DNA from: Bradyrhizobium zhengyangense
GTDB lineage: Bacteria > Pseudomonadota > Alphaproteobacteria > Rhizobiales > Xanthobacteraceae
Direction: 5' to 3'
Assembly: GCF_022012435.1 (NCBI RefSeq)
Contig: NZ_JAKLUA010000002.1
Location: 558,001 to 622,000 of the forward strand
DNA: 64,000 nucleotides
The notes under the pieces are model-generated. The model saw only the letters and a program-made list of their open reading frames with translations, was not told where the DNA came from and did no database searches. Both the position numbers and the translations under genes were made by a program. Shown in pieces: positions 35,434-44,690 of the stretch (position 1 is the first letter of the stretch; every line of letters begins with the position of its first letter).

Positions 35434-36315
35434 TTGCTGACAGTTGAAACAATTGTCCAAAGTCTCGCGAGCGGGTTGCTGATGGGCCTGCTCTACGGAC
35501 TGATCGCCGTCGGCCTCGCGCTGATCTTCGGCCTGATGGACGTCACGAACTTCGCCCATGGCGAGTTCCTGATGATCGCGATGTATGCGTCCTTCTTCCT
35601 GTTCGCGTTCTTCGCCATCGATCCGTTGCTCTCCGCGCCGCTGGTCGCGGCGGCGATGTTCGTGTTCGGAGCGGTGGTCTACCTGTTGATTGTGCGTTTC
35701 GCCATGCGGGCCAAGGCCAATGCCGGCATGGTGCAGATCTTCACCACCTTCGGTCTTGCTATCGTCATGCGGGGGCTGGCCCAGCTGTTCTTTACGCCGG
35801 ACTATCGCAGCATTCCGCAATCCTGGCTCGGCGGCAAGACCGTCTCGATTGCGGGCATCTTCCTGCCGGAGCCGCAGCTGGTCGGCGCGCTGGTCTCGAT
35901 CGCAGCCTTTGCCGGCCTCTATTTCTTCATCCACCGCACCGATTTCGGCCGCGCGCTGGAAGCCACTCGCGAGGATCCCGGTGCGGTCGCGCTCGTCGGT
36001 ATCGACAAGAACCGGGTGTTCGCGTTCGGCTGGGGCCTTGGCGCCGCGCTTGTCGGTCTCGCCGGCGCGATCATGGCGGTGTTCTTCTACATCTATCCCG
36101 ACGTCGGTGCGTCCTTTGCGCTGATTGCCTATGTCACGGTGGCGCTCGGCGGCTTCGGCAGCGTATTCGGGGCCTTTGCCGGCGGTATCATCGTCGGCCT
36201 GGTTGAAGCGGTCACCGCCCTGATGCTGCCGCCCTCGCTGAAGTCGGTCGGCATCTACGCGGTGTACCTGCTCGTCGTCTTCATTCGGCCGCGCGGCCTG
36301 TTCGGGTCGATGTGA
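35434..36315 (+). CDS. livH: Liv-type ABC transporter permease LivH
   Basis: A 293-residue permease with about eight hydrophobic segments, including GLLYGLIAVGLALIFGLMDVTNFAHGEF, the typical LivH N-terminal region. TTG 35434 is taken as the start, because it follows GGGGGAC at the right spacing and no upstream ATG is in frame. It is separated from the binding-protein gene by 151 bp and overlaps livM by one base at TGATG. The gene symbol names the family, not the substrate. Confidence 0.9.
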   Translation: MLTVETIVQSLASGLLMGLLYGLIAVGLALIFGLMDVTNFAHGEFLMIAMYASFFLFAFFAIDPLLSAPLVAAAMFVFGAVVYLLIVRFAMRAKANAGMVQIFTTFGLAIVMRGLAQLFFTPDYRSIPQSWLGGKTVSIAGIFLPEPQLVGALVSIAAFAGLYFFIHRTDFGRALEATREDPGAVALVGIDKNRVFAFGWGLGAALVGLAGAIMAVFFYIYPDVGASFALIAYVTVALGGFGSVFGAFAGGIIVGLVEAVTALMLPPSLKSVGIYAVYLLVVFIRPRGLFGSM

Positions 36316-37298
36316 TGGACAAGAATTTTGCCGCGCGGCGTCGCCGCGATCTCATCATTGCCGCAGTGCTGGCGGCGCTTGCTGCGCTCGCGCCGCTGTT
36401 CGTCAAGAACGTCTATATCCAGAACATCCTGGTTCTGACCTTGATGTATGCGGCGCTGTCACAGAGCTGGAACATCCTCTCCGGCTATTGCGGGCAGATC
36501 TCGCTGGGCCACGCGCTCTATTTCGGCATCGGCGCCTATACCACCGAGCTTCTGTTCACCAAGTTCGGCGTGTTGCCCTGGTTCGGTATGCTCGCCGGCG
36601 GCGGGATCGCGGCTGTCATTGCGATGGGGCTCGGCTATCCCTTCTTCCGCCTGCGCGGCCATTACTTCGTGATCGCGACCATCGTCATCGCGGAGATCGG
36701 GCTCTTGCTGTTCCAGAACTGGGAATGGGCGGGAGCTGCGCTCGGAATCACTATTCCCGTGCGCGGCGACAGCTGGCTGAAATTCCAGTTCATGCGCAGC
36801 AAGCTGCCGTATTTCTATTTCGCGCTGGCGCTGTGTTGCCTCGCCTGGTTCGTCACCTGGTGGCTTGAGGACTCCAAATGGGGTTTCTGGTGGCGCGCGG
36901 TGAAGGACAATCCTGAAGCGGCCGAGAGCCTGGGTGTCGTCGTGTTCAATTCCAAGATGGGGGCGGCTGCGGTCTCCGCATTTCTCGTGGCCATCGGCGG
37001 CGCCTTCTATGCGCAGTTTCTTGCCTATATCGATCCTGAGAGCGTGATGGGCTTCCAGTTCTCGCTGCTGATGGCACTGCCGGCAGTTCTCGGCGGCATC
37101 GGCACGCTCTGGGGGCCAGTGTTAGGGGCGGCCATCCTGATTCCGATGACGGAGCTGACGCGCTCTTATATCGGCGGCTCCGGTCGCGGCGTCGATCTCA
37201 TCGTCTACGGCACGCTGATCGTTCTGATCTCGCTGGCCTTGCCGCAGGGCCTGGTGAGCTTGTTCTCCCGCTCCAAGGCAAAAGGAGCCACGCGATGA
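36315..37298 (+). CDS. livM: Liv-type ABC transporter permease LivM
   Basis: A 327-residue permease with SWNILSGYCGQISLGHALYFGIGAYTTELL near the N-terminus, a typical LivM stretch, and about nine to ten hydrophobic segments. ATG 36315 overlaps the livH stop, and its own stop overlaps the livG start (ATGA). The overlaps indicate coupled translation. It forms the second half of the membrane channel with LivH. Confidence 0.92.
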   Translation: MDKNFAARRRRDLIIAAVLAALAALAPLFVKNVYIQNILVLTLMYAALSQSWNILSGYCGQISLGHALYFGIGAYTTELLFTKFGVLPWFGMLAGGGIAAVIAMGLGYPFFRLRGHYFVIATIVIAEIGLLLFQNWEWAGAALGITIPVRGDSWLKFQFMRSKLPYFYFALALCCLAWFVTWWLEDSKWGFWWRAVKDNPEAAESLGVVVFNSKMGAAAVSAFLVAIGGAFYAQFLAYIDPESVMGFQFSLLMALPAVLGGIGTLWGPVLGAAILIPMTELTRSYIGGSGRGVDLIVYGTLIVLISLALPQGLVSLFSRSKAKGATR

Positions 37299-38026
37299 CC
37301 GCGCTCCTTGAAACCCGCGGCGTCTGGCAGCGGTTCGGCGGCCTCGTCGCCAACTCCGATGTCTCGATCTCGGTCGGTCGGGGCGAGATCGTCGGCCTGA
37401 TCGGCCCGAACGGCGCCGGCAAGTCGACGCTGTTCAATCTCATCGCCGGCGTCTTGCCGCCGACGCAGGGCTCCATCTGGTTCGACGGCGAGGATGTCAC
37501 CAACCTGCCGGCGGCCGAGCGCTGTCAGCGCGGGGTGGGGCGCACCTTCCAGGTGGTCAAGAGCTTCGAGACCATGACCGTCATCGACAACGTCATTGTC
37601 GGTGCACTGGTGCGCAACACCGTGATGCGCGAAGCGCGCCGCAAGGCGCATGAGGTGCTTGAGTTCACCGGCCTTGCCGCGCGCGCCAATGTGCTCGCGA
37701 GCGACCTCGTGCCGGCCGAGAAGCGGCGGCTCGAAGTCGCCCGCGCGCTTGCGACCGAACCAAAACTCCTGCTGCTCGACGAAGTCCTCACCGGCCTGAC
37801 GCCGACCGAGGCCCAGACCGGCGTCGCGCTGGTGCGCAAGGTGCGCGATGCCGGCATCACCGTGCTGATGGTCGAGCATGTCATGGAGATCGTGATGCCG
37901 CTGGTCGATCGCGCCATCGTGCTCGACCTCGGCAAGGTGCTCGTCGAGGGCAAGCCCGCTGAGGTCGTCCGCGATCCCAAGGTGATCAAGGCATATCTGG
38001 GAGATCGTCATGCTGTCGGTGCGTGA
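37295..38026 (+). CDS. livG: Liv-type ABC transporter ATPase LivG
   Basis: A 243-residue ATPase with Walker A GPNGAGKST (38-46), Walker B LLLLDEVLTGL and a late switch histidine (VEHVMEI). The signature region reads LVPAEKRRLEVARAL where LSxGQ is expected, a divergent form also tolerated in other LivG-type subunits; catalytic function may depend on the canonical signature of LivF. It overlaps livM by 4 bp and livF by 17 bp. Confidence 0.92.
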   Translation: MTALLETRGVWQRFGGLVANSDVSISVGRGEIVGLIGPNGAGKSTLFNLIAGVLPPTQGSIWFDGEDVTNLPAAERCQRGVGRTFQVVKSFETMTVIDNVIVGALVRNTVMREARRKAHEVLEFTGLAARANVLASDLVPAEKRRLEVARALATEPKLLLLDEVLTGLTPTEAQTGVALVRKVRDAGITVLMVEHVMEIVMPLVDRAIVLDLGKVLVEGKPAEVVRDPKVIKAYLGDRHAVGA

Positions 38027-38714
38027 AGTCACGACCGCCTATCAGGGCCTGGTCGCGATCTCCGCGGTCAGTATCGAGGTCGCCAAGGGCGAGATCGTCT
38101 GTGTCGCCGGCGCCAATGGTGCCGGCAAGTCGACGCTGCTGAAATCGATCGCCGGTGCCGAGCGCCCGCGCTCGGGCACCGTAACCTTCGACGGCAAGCA
38201 GATCAACGGCATGGCGCAGCACCACATCACGGCCGCCGGCATCGCCTATGTACCGGAGAATCGCCGCCTGTTCCCGCGTCTGTCGGTGCGGGACAACCTT
38301 CGCCTCGGCAGCTATCTCTATCGCGGCGAGGCAAATCGTGAGGGGCCGCTCGAGCTCGTCTTCAAGCTGTTTCCGCGTCTGTCCGAACGGCTCGAGCAGC
38401 GCGCCGAAACGCTCTCGGGCGGCGAGCAGCAGATGCTCGCGATCGGCCGCGCGCTGATGACGCGCCCGCGGCTGTTGATGCTGGACGAGCCCTCGCAGGG
38501 CATCATGCCCAAACTTGTCGATGAGATTTTTCAGGCCGTGAAGCTTATCCGGGACTCCGGCATGACCGTGTTAATCGTCGAGCAGCGTATGGCCGAGTGC
38601 CTGGAGATCGCCGACCGCGCCTACATCCTGCAAACCGGCCGCGTCCTGATGCAGGGCCCGTCGGCGGAGATCAGGGGCAATCCGGACGTGCGGAAGGCGT
38701 ATCTGGGGCTGTAG
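38010..38714 (+). CDS. livF: Liv-type ABC transporter ATPase LivF
   Basis: A 234-residue ATPase with Walker A GANGAGKST, signature LSGGEQQM, Walker B LLMLDEPSQGI and switch VEQRM. All canonical motifs are intact. It overlaps livG by 17 bp and ends the transporter operon; a palindromic element follows. With LivG it powers the LivHM channel. Confidence 0.93.
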   Translation: MLSVREVTTAYQGLVAISAVSIEVAKGEIVCVAGANGAGKSTLLKSIAGAERPRSGTVTFDGKQINGMAQHHITAAGIAYVPENRRLFPRLSVRDNLRLGSYLYRGEANREGPLELVFKLFPRLSERLEQRAETLSGGEQQMLAIGRALMTRPRLLMLDEPSQGIMPKLVDEIFQAVKLIRDSGMTVLIVEQRMAECLEIADRAYILQTGRVLMQGPSAEIRGNPDVRKAYLGL

Positions 38715-38742
38715 TTGAGCTGCCGGCCGTCGCCACGTTCTC

Positions 38743-38820
38743 CGTCATTGCGAGCGCAGCGAAGCCAGAACGCCACCGCGGAAAGACTCTGGATTGCTTC
38801 GCTGCGCTCGCAATGACGGG
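38743..38820. repeat. intergenic palindromic element, perfect 24-bp arms
   Basis: The sequence starting CCGTCATTGCGAGCGCAGCG at 38743 is perfectly complementary to 38797-38820 over 24 bp. A 30-nt centre separates the arms. The same outer sequence bounds elements at 56084-56170 and 59801-59921. It lies between the convergent livF and otnC genes. Confidence 0.88.
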
Positions 38821-38834
38821 GGATAGAGCCGGGC

Positions 38835-39500
38835 TCAATGTTCGTGCCCATGCTCCGGTAACGACACCCCGAACACCTTCACCAGATCCGCGACCTGCTC
38901 CGGTGAAAGATACCGTGGGTTCATCCCGCGCAGCAGCAGATACAGCTTCGCCGTCTCCTCCAACTCCTCCGTCGCAAACACCGCTGCTTCCAGCGTGTCG
39001 CCGGCGACGACCGGGCCGTGATTGGCGAGCAGCACGGATGAATATTTCCCGGCCAGCCCCTTGATGGCATCGGCGACCGCGGGATCGCCGGGGCGGTAAT
39101 AGGGCACGAGCGCGGTGGCGCCGCATTTCATGAGATAGTAGGCCGTCATCGGCGGCAGCACGGCGCGCGGGTCGATTTCGGGCAGCATCGAGAGCGCGAC
39201 CGAATGCGTCGAATGCAGATGCACGATCGCCCGCGCACTCCCGCGCGTGTCATAGAGCGCGGTGTGCAGCGGAACTTCCTTGGTGGGGGCGTCGCCTGAG
39301 ACCAGCCGGCCCTGTTCATCCAGCCGTGACAGCTTTGCAGGATCGAGGAAGCCGAGCGAGGCGTTGGTTGGCGTCACCAGCCAGCCGCCGCTATCCAGCC
39401 TGACGCTGATATTGCCTGATGAGCCCGGCGTCAGCCCGCGCTCGAACAGGGACCGCCCGAACCGGCAGATATCTTCGCGCAGCCTTGTTTCATTGCTCAT
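38835..39500 (-). CDS. otnC: 3-oxo-tetronate 4-phosphate decarboxylase OtnC
   Basis: A 221-residue class II aldolase/adducin fold protein. The metal-binding residues are visible as E75 (TKEVPLH), H94 and H96 (VHLHSTHS) and H161 (ANHGPVV). In the four-carbon acid sugar pathway OtnC decarboxylates 3-oxo-tetronate 4-phosphate to dihydroxyacetone phosphate. ATG 39500 is preferred over 39509. It is divergent from ltnD-otnI-otnK across 114 bp, and the other steps of the pathway are encoded there, which supports the assignment over fuculose-phosphate aldolase. Confidence 0.9.
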   Translation of the reverse strand: MSNETRLREDICRFGRSLFERGLTPGSSGNISVRLDSGGWLVTPTNASLGFLDPAKLSRLDEQGRLVSGDAPTKEVPLHTALYDTRGSARAIVHLHSTHSVALSMLPEIDPRAVLPPMTAYYLMKCGATALVPYYRPGDPAVADAIKGLAGKYSSVLLANHGPVVAGDTLEAAVFATEELEETAKLYLLLRGMNPRYLSPEQVADLVKVFGVSLPEHGHEH

Positions 39501-39614
39501 GGCCGTCATGTCCGCTTGTCTCACGCTTTGGCAGCGCGGCCAAGCCGTGTTATTCGAGATCGTGAGCTGCCGCAAAGGGCGGCCGTCCAGGAAACGTTCG
39601 CAAGGGTGAGTTGC

Positions 39615-40532
39615 ATGTCCGCCTCCACGTCGCAAAACCAGCGCATCGCCGTCATCGGGCTTGGCTCGATGGGATACGGCATGGCGACTTCGCTGAAGCG
39701 CGCCGGCCATTCCGTCACCGGTTGCGACGTTTCGGCTGATGCGGTCGCGCGGTTTGTGAAGGACGGCGGCGCCGGCGCCACAACGCCGGCCGAGGCGGCG
39801 AAGGGCGCGGACATCGTCGTCAGCGTCGTCGTCAATGCCGCGCAGACCGAAGCGATCCTGTTCGGCAAGGACGGCGTCGCCGAGACGCTGCCGAAGGACA
39901 GCGTGTTCATTTCCTCCGCCACCATGGATCCCGACGTGGCGCGTCGCCTCGCCAAGCAATTGGAGGCGACCGGCCGCAATTACCTGGATGCGCCGATCTC
40001 CGGTGGTGCGCAGCGCGCCGCGCAAGGTGAGCTGACGATCCTTGCCTCCGGGAGTGCGGCCGCCTTCGCGAAGGCGCGTCCGGCGCTCGATGCCATGGCG
40101 GCAAAGCTCTACGAGCTTGGCGATGCTGCAGGCCAGGGCGCGGCCTTCAAGATGATCAACCAGCTGCTGGCTGGTGTGCACATCGCGGCTGCCTCGGAGG
40201 CGATCGCGTTTGCGGCCAAGCAGGGCCTCGACATCCGCAAGGTCTATGAGGTGATCACGGCATCCGCCGGCAATTCCTGGATGTTCGAGAACCGCATGCC
40301 GCATGTGCTCAATGGCGATTACACGCCGCGCAGTGCCGTCGAGATTTTCGTGAAGGACCTCGGCATCATCCAGGACATGGCACGCAGCGCCAGATTTCCG
40401 GTGCCGGTCTCCGCCGCGGCGCTCCAGATGTTCCTGATGACATCGGCCGCCGGCATGGGCCGCGACGACGATGCGTCGGTGGCGCGCATGTACGCGCAGG
40501 TCACCGGCGTCAAGCTCCCCGGCGACAAGTAA
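39615..40532 (+). CDS. ltnD: L-threonate dehydrogenase-type oxidoreductase LtnD
   Basis: A 305-residue member of the beta-hydroxyacid dehydrogenase family with N-terminal cofactor loop IAVIGLGSMGYGMA (11-24), substrate-binding DAPISGG (125-131) and the catalytic lysine K179 in FKMINQLLAG. LtnD oxidises C2 of L-threonate to 2-oxo-tetronate with NAD+. The neighbours otnI, otnK and otnC favour this over 3-hydroxyisobutyrate or tartronate semialdehyde dehydrogenase. ATG 39615 is used; the longer frame from 39516 lies in the divergent promoter. The preferred stereoisomer is not certain. Confidence 0.88.
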   Translation: MSASTSQNQRIAVIGLGSMGYGMATSLKRAGHSVTGCDVSADAVARFVKDGGAGATTPAEAAKGADIVVSVVVNAAQTEAILFGKDGVAETLPKDSVFISSATMDPDVARRLAKQLEATGRNYLDAPISGGAQRAAQGELTILASGSAAAFAKARPALDAMAAKLYELGDAAGQGAAFKMINQLLAGVHIAAASEAIAFAAKQGLDIRKVYEVITASAGNSWMFENRMPHVLNGDYTPRSAVEIFVKDLGIIQDMARSARFPVPVSAAALQMFLMTSAAGMGRDDDASVARMYAQVTGVKLPGDK

Positions 40533-40545
40533 AAGAGGATTTCCA

Positions 40546-41328
40546 ATGCCCCGTTTCGCCGCCAACCTCTCGATGATGTTCACCGAGGTGCCGTTCCTCG
40601 ATCGCTTCGATGCCGCCGCGCAGGCCGGCTTCACCGCCGTCGAATTTCTCTTCCCTTACGACCATCCGGTCGAAGCGGTCGGCGAGCGGCTCAGGCGCAA
40701 CGGCCTGACCCAGGCGCTGTTCAACCTGCCGCCGGGCGACTGGAACGCCGGCGAGAAGGGCTTTGCGGCGCTTCCCTCACGCTTCAACGATCTCAAGGCG
40801 AGCCTGGAAACGGCGCTGCCTTATGCCAAGGCTACTGGCGTCAAGCGGCTGCATCTGATGGCGGGCATCGCCAACCGCGGCGAACGCCTCGCGATCGAGG
40901 CCTTCTACAAATCGGTGGCATGGGCCGCCGAGTTCTTCGCGCCGCACGGCATCGATATCGTGCTCGAACCGATCAATGCGCGCAACGTGCCCGGCTACTT
41001 CCTCAACGATTTCGGCTTCACGCGCGACCTGATCCAGGAGCTGCGGTTGCCCAACCTGAAGCTCCAGTTCGACATCTATCACTGCCAGATCATCCATGGC
41101 GACGTCACGATGCGGCTGCGCGAGATGATGCCGATCATCGGCCATATCCAGATCGCCAGCATTCCCTCGCGCAACGAGCCCGACGGCGAGGAGCTGAATT
41201 ATCCCTTCCTGTTCGATGAGCTCGACCGTCTCGGCTATGCCGGCTTCGTCGGCTGCGAATACAATCCGCGCGGCAAGACCACCGACGGTCTCGCCTGGTT
41301 CAAGCCCTATGCCGGAGCGAAATCGTGA
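40546..41328 (+). CDS. otnI: 2-oxo-tetronate isomerase OtnI
   Basis: A 260-residue TIM-barrel protein of the hydroxypyruvate isomerase-like family, with active-site acids and histidine at VLEPIN, FDIYHCQI and GCEYNP. OtnI converts 2-oxo-tetronate to 3-oxo-tetronate. It lies 13 bp after ltnD and overlaps otnK by 4 bp (GTGA), so translation is coupled. Gene order agrees with known four-carbon acid sugar operons, which makes this more likely than a true hydroxypyruvate isomerase. Confidence 0.9.
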   Translation: MPRFAANLSMMFTEVPFLDRFDAAAQAGFTAVEFLFPYDHPVEAVGERLRRNGLTQALFNLPPGDWNAGEKGFAALPSRFNDLKASLETALPYAKATGVKRLHLMAGIANRGERLAIEAFYKSVAWAAEFFAPHGIDIVLEPINARNVPGYFLNDFGFTRDLIQELRLPNLKLQFDIYHCQIIHGDVTMRLREMMPIIGHIQIASIPSRNEPDGEELNYPFLFDELDRLGYAGFVGCEYNPRGKTTDGLAWFKPYAGAKS

Positions 41329-42593
41329 CACTTGCGTTGGGCTGCATCGCCGACGATTACACCGGCGCCTCCGATCTCGCCAACACGCTGACGCGCGCCG
41401 GCTTGCGCACCGTCCAGACCATCGGTGTGCCCACCGATGATCTGAAGCTGCCGGAGGTCGACGCCGTCGTGGTGTCGCTGAAGAGCCGCTCGATCGAGGC
41501 GAGCCTTGCGGTGTCGCGATCGCGCGCGGCCGAGACATGGCTGCGCGGGCGCGGCGCAAGCCACGTGCTGTTCAAGATCTGCTCGACCTTCGATTCCACT
41601 GACGCCGGCAATATCGGCCCCGTCATGGATGCGCTGCGCGCCGATTGCGGCGAGGCCGTCGTGCTGGTGACGCCGGCCTTTCCCGAGACCGGCCGCACCG
41701 TCTATCAGGGCAATCTGTTCGTCGGCGCCGTACCGCTGAACGAGAGCCCGCTGAAGGACCATCCGCTCAACCCGATGCACGATTCCAACCTGGTGCGCGT
41801 ACTGGCGCGGCAGAGCAAGACGCAGGTCGGCCTCGTCGATCTCGCGACATTGACGCGCGGGGCGGAGGCCGTGCGAAGCCTGCTTGCCGAATTCTCGGGC
41901 AAGGGTATTGGCGCTGCGATCATCGACGCCGTGTTCGACCGCGACCTCGAGACCATTGGCCTTGTCGCGGCGGAGCACCGGCTCTCGGTCGGCGCCTCCG
42001 GCATCGGCCTCGGGCTGGCACGCGCGCTGGTATCGACCGGCAAGGTCAAGTCGGCTGCCGCCGGCAGCGGGCAGGGCGCCGCCGTCGGCGGACAGGTGGC
42101 GTGCCTCGCCGGGAGCTGCTCGCAGGCCACCTTGCAGCAGATCGCCAACGCCGAGCGCGTCATGCCGGTGCTTCACCTCGACACCGAACGTATTCTTACG
42201 GGGGCCAATGAAGCGCAGCGGGCATTGGACTGGGCAGGGCCGCGATTGGCCCAGGGTCCGGTGCTGATTGCATCGAGTGCCACGCCGGCCGACGTCGCTG
42301 CGCTTCAGGCGCGCCACGGCCGCGACGCCGCAGGACACGCGATCGAGCAGACGATGGCCGACATTGCCGAAAACCTCGTGAAATCAGGCGCGCGGCGACT
42401 GATCGTCGCAGGCGGCGAGACCTCAGGGGCGGTCGTTGACCGGTTGAAGATCCCCGGATTTCTCGTGGGAGCGGAGATCGCCGCGGGTGTCCCGGTGCTG
42501 CGCGCGGTGGCAGGTGAGATGTTGCTGGCGCTGAAGTCCGGCAATTTCGGCGGGCCGGAGTTTTTCTCGGATGCGATGAGGCTCATGCGCTGA
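41325..42593 (+). CDS. otnK: 3-oxo-tetronate kinase OtnK (DUF1537)
   Basis: A 422-residue DUF1537 kinase. The N-terminal domain begins LGCIADDYTGASDLANTL, binding the sugar acid, and the C-terminal nucleotide-binding domain contains RRLIVAGGETSGAV. OtnK phosphorylates 3-oxo-tetronate at O4 using ATP. The start is GTG 41325, overlapping the otnI stop. With ltnD, otnI and otnC it completes a route to dihydroxyacetone phosphate. Confidence 0.92.
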   Translation: MTLALGCIADDYTGASDLANTLTRAGLRTVQTIGVPTDDLKLPEVDAVVVSLKSRSIEASLAVSRSRAAETWLRGRGASHVLFKICSTFDSTDAGNIGPVMDALRADCGEAVVLVTPAFPETGRTVYQGNLFVGAVPLNESPLKDHPLNPMHDSNLVRVLARQSKTQVGLVDLATLTRGAEAVRSLLAEFSGKGIGAAIIDAVFDRDLETIGLVAAEHRLSVGASGIGLGLARALVSTGKVKSAAAGSGQGAAVGGQVACLAGSCSQATLQQIANAERVMPVLHLDTERILTGANEAQRALDWAGPRLAQGPVLIASSATPADVAALQARHGRDAAGHAIEQTMADIAENLVKSGARRLIVAGGETSGAVVDRLKIPGFLVGAEIAAGVPVLRAVAGEMLLALKSGNFGGPEFFSDAMRLMR

Positions 42594-42752
42594 GCGCAGG
42601 GCATCCTTAGTTCATCATTCACTTCTTTAAGGTTCCGTGCTCGTACGGAGTCGTAGTTAACAACAGTCGCTTTGCTGTTGGGCGTCGGCGCCGCTTTTGG
42701 TTGATCCGTAATTCCAGGACGCGCCGCCGCGCCAACGCAAAGAGACCCGCTT

Positions 42753-44444
42753 ATGCTCGCCGCTATTTCCATCCGCGCCAAGATCATCAGTGTCGTGGCG
42801 TTTCTGCTGGTCGCAATGGCCGGCATGGGCCTGCTCGCCGTCATGAAGATGCGGTCGATGAATGCCAACACCAGCGACATCACGACGAGCTGGATGCCGA
42901 GCGTGCGCGTGATCGGCGATCTCCGCGCCGGCGTGATCACCTATCGCAACGTCATCCGTGAGCACATGTTGGCGGAAACGCTGGAAGAGAAGCTCGCGGC
43001 CGAGAAGACGCTTGCGACCGTCGTCGAGGCTAATACCAAGTTCCGCAAGACGTATGAGACCATGATTACGTCGCCCGAAGAGCGCACGCTCTATGACCAA
43101 TGGTCCAAGGCTTGGGATACCTACAAGAAGGGCACGCAGGAAGTCATGGCGCTGTCGCGTCAGGAGGCCGGCAAGATCCCCCACGAGGCACACGAGCTGA
43201 ACACGAAGACGGTCAACAAGATCGGGCTTGAGGCTGACGCCATCCTGGCCAAGGACATCGAGCTCAACACCAAGGGCGGAGATCAGGCAGCTCAGGACGC
43301 CGCCGACAGCTATTCCTTCGCATTCATGCTGGTCGCGATCATCCTCGGTGCTGCCGTGATTACCGGCATCGGCGTTGGCTTCTACCTCGTCCACGACGTC
43401 TCCAGCGGCATCGACTCGATCACCCAGCCGATGCAGGCGCTCGGCCGGGGCGATCTCTCCGCCGAGGTCCCGCACCGCGGCGAGAAGACCGAGATCGGCG
43501 CCATGGCCGACGTGCTCCAGGTCTTCAAGGAAGCGCTGATCGCCAAGAAGGCTGCCGACGAGGCCGCTGCGGCCGACGCCGAAGCCAAGATCGAACGCGG
43601 CCGCCGCGTCGACAATATCACCCGCGAATTCGAGACGATGATCGGCGAGATCGTCCAGACCGTATCGTCGGCCTCGAGCCAGCTGGAGGCTTCCGCCTCG
43701 ACGCTGACCTCAACCGCCGACCGCTCGCAGCGGATGGCGACCACGGTCGCCGCGGCGTCGGAAGAAGCCTCCACCAACGTCCAGTCGGTCGCTTCCGCAA
43801 CTGAAGAGATGGCTTCATCGGTTGGCGAGATCGGCCGCCAGGTGCAGGAATCGGCGCGAATGGCAGGCGACGCCGTCGGCCAGGCCCGTGCCACCACCGA
43901 GCGCGTCAGCGAACTCTCCAAGGCTGCCTCGCGCATCGGCGATGTCGTCGAGCTGATCAACACCATCGCTGGCCAGACTAACCTCCTGGCGCTGAACGCC
44001 ACCATCGAGGCGGCGCGCGCCGGTGAAGCCGGCCGCGGCTTCGCGGTCGTTGCCTCCGAGGTGAAGGCGCTGGCTGAGCAGACCGCCAAGGCGACCGGCG
44101 AGATCGGCCAGCAGATTTCCGGCATCCAGGCGGCGACCAACGACTCGGTCGGCGCGATCAAGGAGATCTCCTCGACCATCGAGCGTCTCTCGGAGATCTC
44201 CTCGGCCATCGCGGCCGCCGTGGAAGAGCAGGGCGCTGCGACTCAGGAAATCGCCCGCAACGTGCAGCAGGCGGCCCAGGGCACCCAGCAGGTCTCCTCC
44301 AACATCACCGACGTGCAGCAGGGGGCGACCGAGACCGGCACGGCATCGTCGCAAGTGCTCTCGGCCGCGCAGATGCTGTCCAATGACTCGAGCCGGCTGA
44401 AGACCGAGGTCAGCAAGTTCCTGACCAACGTCCGCGCAGCCTAA
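42753..44444 (+). CDS. methyl-accepting chemotaxis protein
   Basis: A 563-residue transmembrane chemoreceptor. A first membrane segment lies at about 12-32, a helical periplasmic domain of about 155 residues (four-helix-bundle type) follows, and the second membrane segment is at about 190-213. HAMP (about 214-270) precedes a long cytoplasmic signalling domain with the hairpin tip region around [21 protein letters not shown]. It signals to CheA/CheW encoded elsewhere. It is transcribed alone, 159 bp after otnK, and may sense a compound metabolised here, though nothing proves this. A terminator follows. Confidence 0.95.
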   Translation: MLAAISIRAKIISVVAFLLVAMAGMGLLAVMKMRSMNANTSDITTSWMPSVRVIGDLRAGVITYRNVIREHMLAETLEEKLAAEKTLATVVEANTKFRKTYETMITSPEERTLYDQWSKAWDTYKKGTQEVMALSRQEAGKIPHEAHELNTKTVNKIGLEADAILAKDIELNTKGGDQAAQDAADSYSFAFMLVAIILGAAVITGIGVGFYLVHDVSSGIDSITQPMQALGRGDLSAEVPHRGEKTEIGAMADVLQVFKEALIAKKAADEAAAADAEAKIERGRRVDNITREFETMIGEIVQTVSSASSQLEASASTLTSTADRSQRMATTVAAASEEASTNVQSVASATEEMASSVGEIGRQVQESARMAGDAVGQARATTERVSELSKAASRIGDVVELINTIAGQTNLLALNATIEAARAGEAGRGFAVVASEVKALAEQTAKATGEIGQQISGIQAATNDSVGAIKEISSTIERLSEISSAIAAAVEEQGAATQEIARNVQQAAQGTQQVSSNITDVQQGATETGTASSQVLSAAQMLSNDSSRLKTEVSKFLTNVRAA

Positions 44445-44469
44445 GCCCAAAGGCGAAGCAAGTTCTGAA

Positions 44470-44497
44470 AGCGGCGCCTCTCGGGGCGCCGCTCTTT
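44470..44497 (+). terminator. terminator after the chemoreceptor gene
   Basis: AGCGGCGCC (44470-44478) and GGCGCCGCT (44485-44493) form a perfect 9-bp GC-rich stem with a 6-nt loop, followed by CTTT. It lies 26 bp past the stop codon and fits a Rho-independent terminator with a short T-run. Confidence 0.75.
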
Positions 44498-44690
44498 GAC
44501 GTGCATGAAAGCCTTCTCTGCGATCTTCCGGGCGCCGCTGCATATCTGGAATGCGATTTCGCAGTGCGATAGCAGGGAAGTGACCGCGTGTGAGAGCCTG
44601 TCGTTGGCCATTTCTGCGGGGTTCGGGTAAAGCGACGATAGGAACCGTGGGGGCGTGTTCCCCGCCCCAGTATTTGGAATTGCCTGACCA

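Noticed and set aside
39501..40634. N-terminal extension of the otnC frame
   Set aside because: It is antisense to ltnD; the class II aldolase fold begins at ATG 39500.
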